Program-made: the position numbers and the translations under genes
Assembly (NCBI GenBank): GCA_021826255.1
Contig: JAKBAZ010000072.1
Location: 1 to 6,815, forward strand
Reading direction: 5' to 3'
DNA from: Actinomycetes bacterium
GTDB lineage: Bacteria; Actinomycetota; Acidimicrobiia; Acidimicrobiales; RAAP-2
DNA length: 6,815 nt
The notes under the pieces: model-generated
What the model saw: only the letters and a program-made list of their open reading frames with translations
Databases searched by the model: none
Told to the model about the DNA's origin: nothing
In this document: in pieces, positions 4,856 to 6,815 of the stretch
Layout: each line of letters opens with the position of its first letter
Position numbering within the stretch: position 1 is the first letter of the stretch

Positions 4856-5536
4856 ATGACCACTCCGCTCGCTCCGGCCAAGGGCCTCAACGTCCTGCAC
4901 CTGTTTTGTCACGTCACTGGGCCGGTCGATCGCGGGGCGCTTCACGCCGCGTTGGATGAGGCGATTGCTAAGGGGCTCCAGGTCGTCACGGCCGCGATTA
5001 TGGGGGCGAAGGCGGACGTGTGCGTGATGGTTCTCGGGGAAGACCTGTGGGATTTGCGTCGACTTCAGACCCGAGTGCAGGCGGCGGGACTGATTGTCAG
5101 CGAATCCTACGTATCCGTCACCGAGGTGTCGGAGTATGCGTCGGGTATGCCCGAGCACATGCTGAACGCTCGTCTCTACCCGACCTTGCCCCCTTCGGAC
5201 ATGAGGGCGTTCTGCTTCTACACCATGTCGAAGCGCCGGGGTGAAGAGCACAACTGGTTCGCTCTCGACTTTGACGAGCGCGATCGCCTGATGCGCGAAC
5301 ATGGCGTATCGGGTAAGGCGTTTCGCGGACGCGTCCTCCAGCTGGTGACCGGTTCGACCGGCCTCGACGACTGGGAGTGGGGGGTGACCCTCTTTGGCGT
5401 TCGTCCCGACGATTTGAAGGACTGCGTCTACTCCATGCGCTACGACGAGGCGTCGACCCTCTACGGTGAGTTCGGCCAGTTCTACACCGGTCTCGTGGGG
5501 GACATCGACGAGGTTCTGGACGCCACGAGTATCTGA
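4856..5536 (+). CDS. hemQ: Coproheme decarboxylase HemQ/ChdC (chlorite dismutase family), Firmicutes-type active site
   Basis: The 226-aa product belongs to the HemQ branch of the chlorite dismutase superfamily. It oxidatively decarboxylates two propionates of coproheme III to give heme b, the last step of the coproporphyrin-dependent heme pathway. Key stretches are YTMSKRRGEEHNWFALDFDER (122-142), LMREHGVSGK (145-154), GRVLQLVTGSTGLDDWEWGVTLF (158-180) and YSMRYDEASTLYGEFGQFYTG (192-212). Tyr122, Met124, Lys126, His149 and Gln162 fall at the same mutual spacing as the catalytic Tyr, Met, Lys, proximal heme His and distal Gln of Listeria and Staphylococcus ChdC (Tyr to His 27, His to Gln 13). 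The N-terminus is about 25 residues shorter than the Listeria enzyme. M. tuberculosis-type ChdC lacks the MSKRR and TGSTG stretches. The stop shares an A with the start of the Nudix gene (TGATG), so the two are coupled. Confidence 0.92.
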   Translation: MTTPLAPAKGLNVLHLFCHVTGPVDRGALHAALDEAIAKGLQVVTAAIMGAKADVCVMVLGEDLWDLRRLQTRVQAAGLIVSESYVSVTEVSEYASGMPEHMLNARLYPTLPPSDMRAFCFYTMSKRRGEEHNWFALDFDERDRLMREHGVSGKAFRGRVLQLVTGSTGLDDWEWGVTLFGVRPDDLKDCVYSMRYDEASTLYGEFGQFYTGLVGDIDEVLDATSI

Positions 5537-6216
5537 TGGCTACGGCACCAGATGAGCTCTATCGGTGGGTGGAGGCGCTCTCGGGTATCGCACGCACCGG
5601 TCTCGCTTTTACCGAGTCGCAGTTTGAGCGAGAGCGTTACGAAGAGATTTTGCACGTGGCGGCCGATATCCGAGCGAGCGCCGATGGAGATCCGAGCGAC
5701 TCCAGTCGAGCGTCTCACGTGGCTCGGTGGCTCGACTGGGTGGAACCGGGAACGCCGGGATACGTAACCCCCAAGGTCGCGGTGGGGGCCATCGTGACGA
5801 ACGACGAAGGGCAACTACTGCTGATTCAGCGCGCCGACTCCGGGGTGTGGCTCTATCCCACGGGGTGGTGCGACCCGGGATACTCCGCTCCCGAAGTCGT
5901 GGTGAAAGAGGTTCGCGAGGAGACCGGTATCGACGTGGACGTCGTGCGACTGATCGGTGTTCTCGACGGAATGCGCCTCGGCGCTTCGAAGGTGGCCCTC
6001 TACTCGCTCGTGTTTCTCTGTCGAGCTACGGGGGGGACGCTGAATCCCCATCCCCTGGAGTGCCTGGACGCGGGATGGTTCGACGCCGACACCCTGCCGG
6101 CGGGCACTCTCGGGGCGGAACGCTGGGCGCCCGCCATTTTTCGGGCGATTAGGGGCGAGTCCGCTGACGTCTTCTACGATGACCTACGTCAACCGGTGTG
6201 GAGGGGGGAGTCGTGA
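5536..6216 (+). CDS. Nudix hydrolase with N-terminal helical extension and variant Nudix box
   Basis: The 226-aa product has a charged, probably helical region at 1-70 (DELYRWVEALSGIARTG..., FERERYEEIL...), then a Nudix domain from about 78 (TPKVAVGAIVTNDEGQLLLIQRADSGVWLYPTGW). This layout resembles Nudix proteins carrying the Nudix_N-type helical N-terminus. The Nudix box (consensus G-x5-E-x7-REUxEExGU) reads G110-x5-Y116-x7-K124-E-V-R-E-E-T-G-I132. The three metal-binding Glu (125, 128, 129) are kept. The first Glu is Tyr and the Arg is Lys, which I take to be a subfamily trait. Substrate is unknown; nucleoside diphosphate derivatives are usual for the superfamily. The gene starts inside the hemQ stop (TGATG) with no good ribosome binding site and overlaps the GNAT gene by 4 nt. 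Co-expression with hemQ hints at house-cleaning of an oxidised or heme-related metabolite, but this is speculation. Confidence 0.85.
   Translation: MATAPDELYRWVEALSGIARTGLAFTESQFERERYEEILHVAADIRASADGDPSDSSRASHVARWLDWVEPGTPGYVTPKVAVGAIVTNDEGQLLLIQRADSGVWLYPTGWCDPGYSAPEVVVKEVREETGIDVDVVRLIGVLDGMRLGASKVALYSLVFLCRATGGTLNPHPLECLDAGWFDADTLPAGTLGAERWAPAIFRAIRGESADVFYDDLRQPVWRGES
6201..6210 (+). promoter_or_regulatory. Ribosome binding site that decides the GNAT start
   Basis: GAGGGGGGAG ends 2 nt before GTG 6213 and gives a GAGG/GGAG motif at usable distances. It lies inside the frame if the GTG at 6198 is used, so it favours 6213, which also forms a GTGA overlap with the Nudix stop. Confidence 0.6.
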
Positions 6217-6641
6217 TTCGAGTATTCCCGGCGACGTACGCCAACGAGACCACCCTGCGGGCGGTGAACCGTCTTTTGCCAGAGTTGAGTACGTCGGCGA
6301 CCGAACTCGATCACGACGGACTTCAAAGAATTCTCGAGAACGGAGCGCTCACTCTCTTTTTGGCGGAAGTGGACGGTGACGTGGTGGGAATGTTGACCTT
6401 GCTGGTCGCTCCTATTCCGACGGGAGTCCGGGCCATCATCGAGGACGTGGTGACCGCCGAGTCCGCCCGCGGCCAGGGGGTGGGTAAAGAGTTGGTCACC
6501 ACCGCACTCGAACACGCCCGTCGTCTCGGTGCAAAGACGGTCGACTTGACGAGCCGCCCCTCCCGTGAGGCGGCCAATCGCTTGTACGTGCGCCTGGGCT
6601 TCTCTCCTCGAGAGACCAATGTGTACCGTTTCGTCCTCTGA
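6213..6641 (+). CDS. GNAT-family N-acetyltransferase
   Basis: The 142-aa product is a single GNAT domain that would transfer acetyl from acetyl-CoA to an amine. The start MIRVFPATYANE is strand 1. FLAEVDGDVVGMLTLLV (about 49-65) is the central hairpin. IIEDVVTAESARGQGVGKELVTTALEHARRLGA (about 74-106) holds the acetyl-CoA pyrophosphate loop R-G-Q-G-V-G. ANRLYVRLGFSPRETNVYRFVL (about 121-142) is motif B and the C-terminal strand. Length is normal for a stand-alone GNAT. The substrate cannot be told. GTG 6213 is preferred to GTG 6198 because of the purine-rich ribosome binding site and the 4-nt GTGA overlap with the Nudix gene. It is the last gene of the hemQ operon; the next gene begins 28 nt on without a clear ribosome binding site. 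Confidence 0.9.
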   Translation: MIRVFPATYANETTLRAVNRLLPELSTSATELDHDGLQRILENGALTLFLAEVDGDVVGMLTLLVAPIPTGVRAIIEDVVTAESARGQGVGKELVTTALEHARRLGAKTVDLTSRPSREAANRLYVRLGFSPRETNVYRFVL

Positions 6642-6648
6642 GACCCGC

Positions 6649-6666
6649 GACGCCCCGTAGGGTGTC
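6649..6666 (+). other. Small hairpin between the GNAT and VOC genes
   Basis: GACGCCC (6649-6655) pairs with GGGTGTC (6660-6666), one pair being G-U, around a CGTA loop. It could weakly terminate the hemQ operon, but it is short, has no U tract and overlaps the TAGGGT box of the next gene. Confidence 0.25.
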
Positions 6667-6669
6667 ACC
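6658..6669 (+). promoter_or_regulatory. Possible leaderless-type promoter of the VOC gene
   Basis: TAGGGT (6658-6663) ends 6 nt before GTG 6670, the same arrangement as at hemQ. There is no clear -35. AGGG within the hexamer could instead be a weak Shine-Dalgarno, in which case the gene would belong to the hemQ operon. Confidence 0.4.
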
Positions 6670-6815
6670 GTGTCCTCGATCGTTCGATCGGTGATGATCT
6701 TTGCGCCAGAGCCGAAGGTTGTCGCTCAGTGGTGGGCCGACTTTCTCGGCCTCTCCGACGACGTCGTGTCCGTCGAGGAGAACTTCGCCTACTTCGACGT
6801 GGGAGGCATTGAATT
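6670..6815 (+). CDS. VOC/glyoxalase-like protein, N-terminal part (runs off the window)
   Basis: From GTG 6670 the frame stays open for 48 codons to the window edge, beginning MSSIVRSVMIFAPEP and continuing with VVAQWWADFLGLSDD and ENFAYFDVGGIE. A first strand, then a helix with W-[WY]-x2-[FL]-L-G-L, then a second strand reading AYFDVGG is the usual opening of a VOC (vicinal oxygen chelate; glyoxalase/bleomycin resistance) module. Metal ligands and the second module would lie outside, so no activity can be assigned. Codon use matches the neighbours. ATG 6694 is a possible later start but would remove the first strand. Confidence 0.65.
   Translation, partial: MSSIVRSVMIFAPEPKVVAQWWADFLGLSDDVVSVEENFAYFDVGGIE

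Noticed and set aside
6678..6691. CGATCG...CGATCG repeat near the VOC gene start
   Set aside because: It is explained by codons for Ser-Ile-Val-Arg-Ser in a GC-rich genome. It is short and inside the coding region.
1..6815. Mobile element, prophage, CRISPR or defence system
   Set aside because: No transposase, integrase, terminal repeats, spaced direct repeats or abrupt change in codon use. The partial tRNA at the left edge could be an integration site, but nothing next to it suggests use as one.

Overview
The window looks like chromosomal housekeeping DNA from a high-GC actinobacterium, possibly a deep-branching class such as Acidimicrobiia. The evidence is the strong G/C bias at third codon positions, GTG starts, a glucosyl-3-phosphoglycerate synthase (GpgS, typical of Actinobacteria), a CysO-like sulfur carrier ending PAVAGG-A, a GroEL without a Gly-Gly-Met tail under CIRCE control, and a LytR_C-domain membrane protein. 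The class assignment is inference. There is no transposase, integrase, phage gene or CRISPR array.

Layout, left to right. (1) The first 26 bases are the 5' part of a tRNA gene on the minus strand. (2) A small membrane-anchored LytR_C protein (77-595, +) converges on gpgS (592-1365, -); the two share a TTAA at their stop codons. (3) gpgS diverges from thrC across a short regulatory region with back-to-back promoters. The thrC side has a TTGACA-16-TAATAT promoter and a leader of about 100 nt that holds a possible 19-codon upstream ORF. (4) thrC (threonine synthase-type PLP enzyme) overlaps a MoaD/ThiS/CysO-like sulfur carrier gene by 4 nt. (5) groEL follows as a single gene with no groES, under a CIRCE operator and a TAGAAT promoter, and ends in a long perfect hairpin. 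(6) hemQ/chdC, a Nudix hydrolase and a GNAT acetyltransferase form a tightly overlapped operon (4856-6641). (7) A VOC/glyoxalase-like gene begins at 6670 and runs off the right edge.

The most interesting part biologically is thrC plus the sulfur carrier. A fold-type II PLP enzyme translationally coupled to a CysO-like protein resembles the known CysM-CysO pair and suggests thiocarboxylate-dependent sulfur transfer. The carrier has one extra Ala after its Gly-Gly and would probably need proteolytic maturation. A second pattern is that four transcription-unit starts (LytR_C, gpgS, hemQ, VOC) have a TAG-N2-T hexamer ending 6-7 nt before the start codon. This is the geometry of leaderless actinobacterial promoters. 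Genes with clear leaders (groEL, thrC) carry real Shine-Dalgarno sequences.
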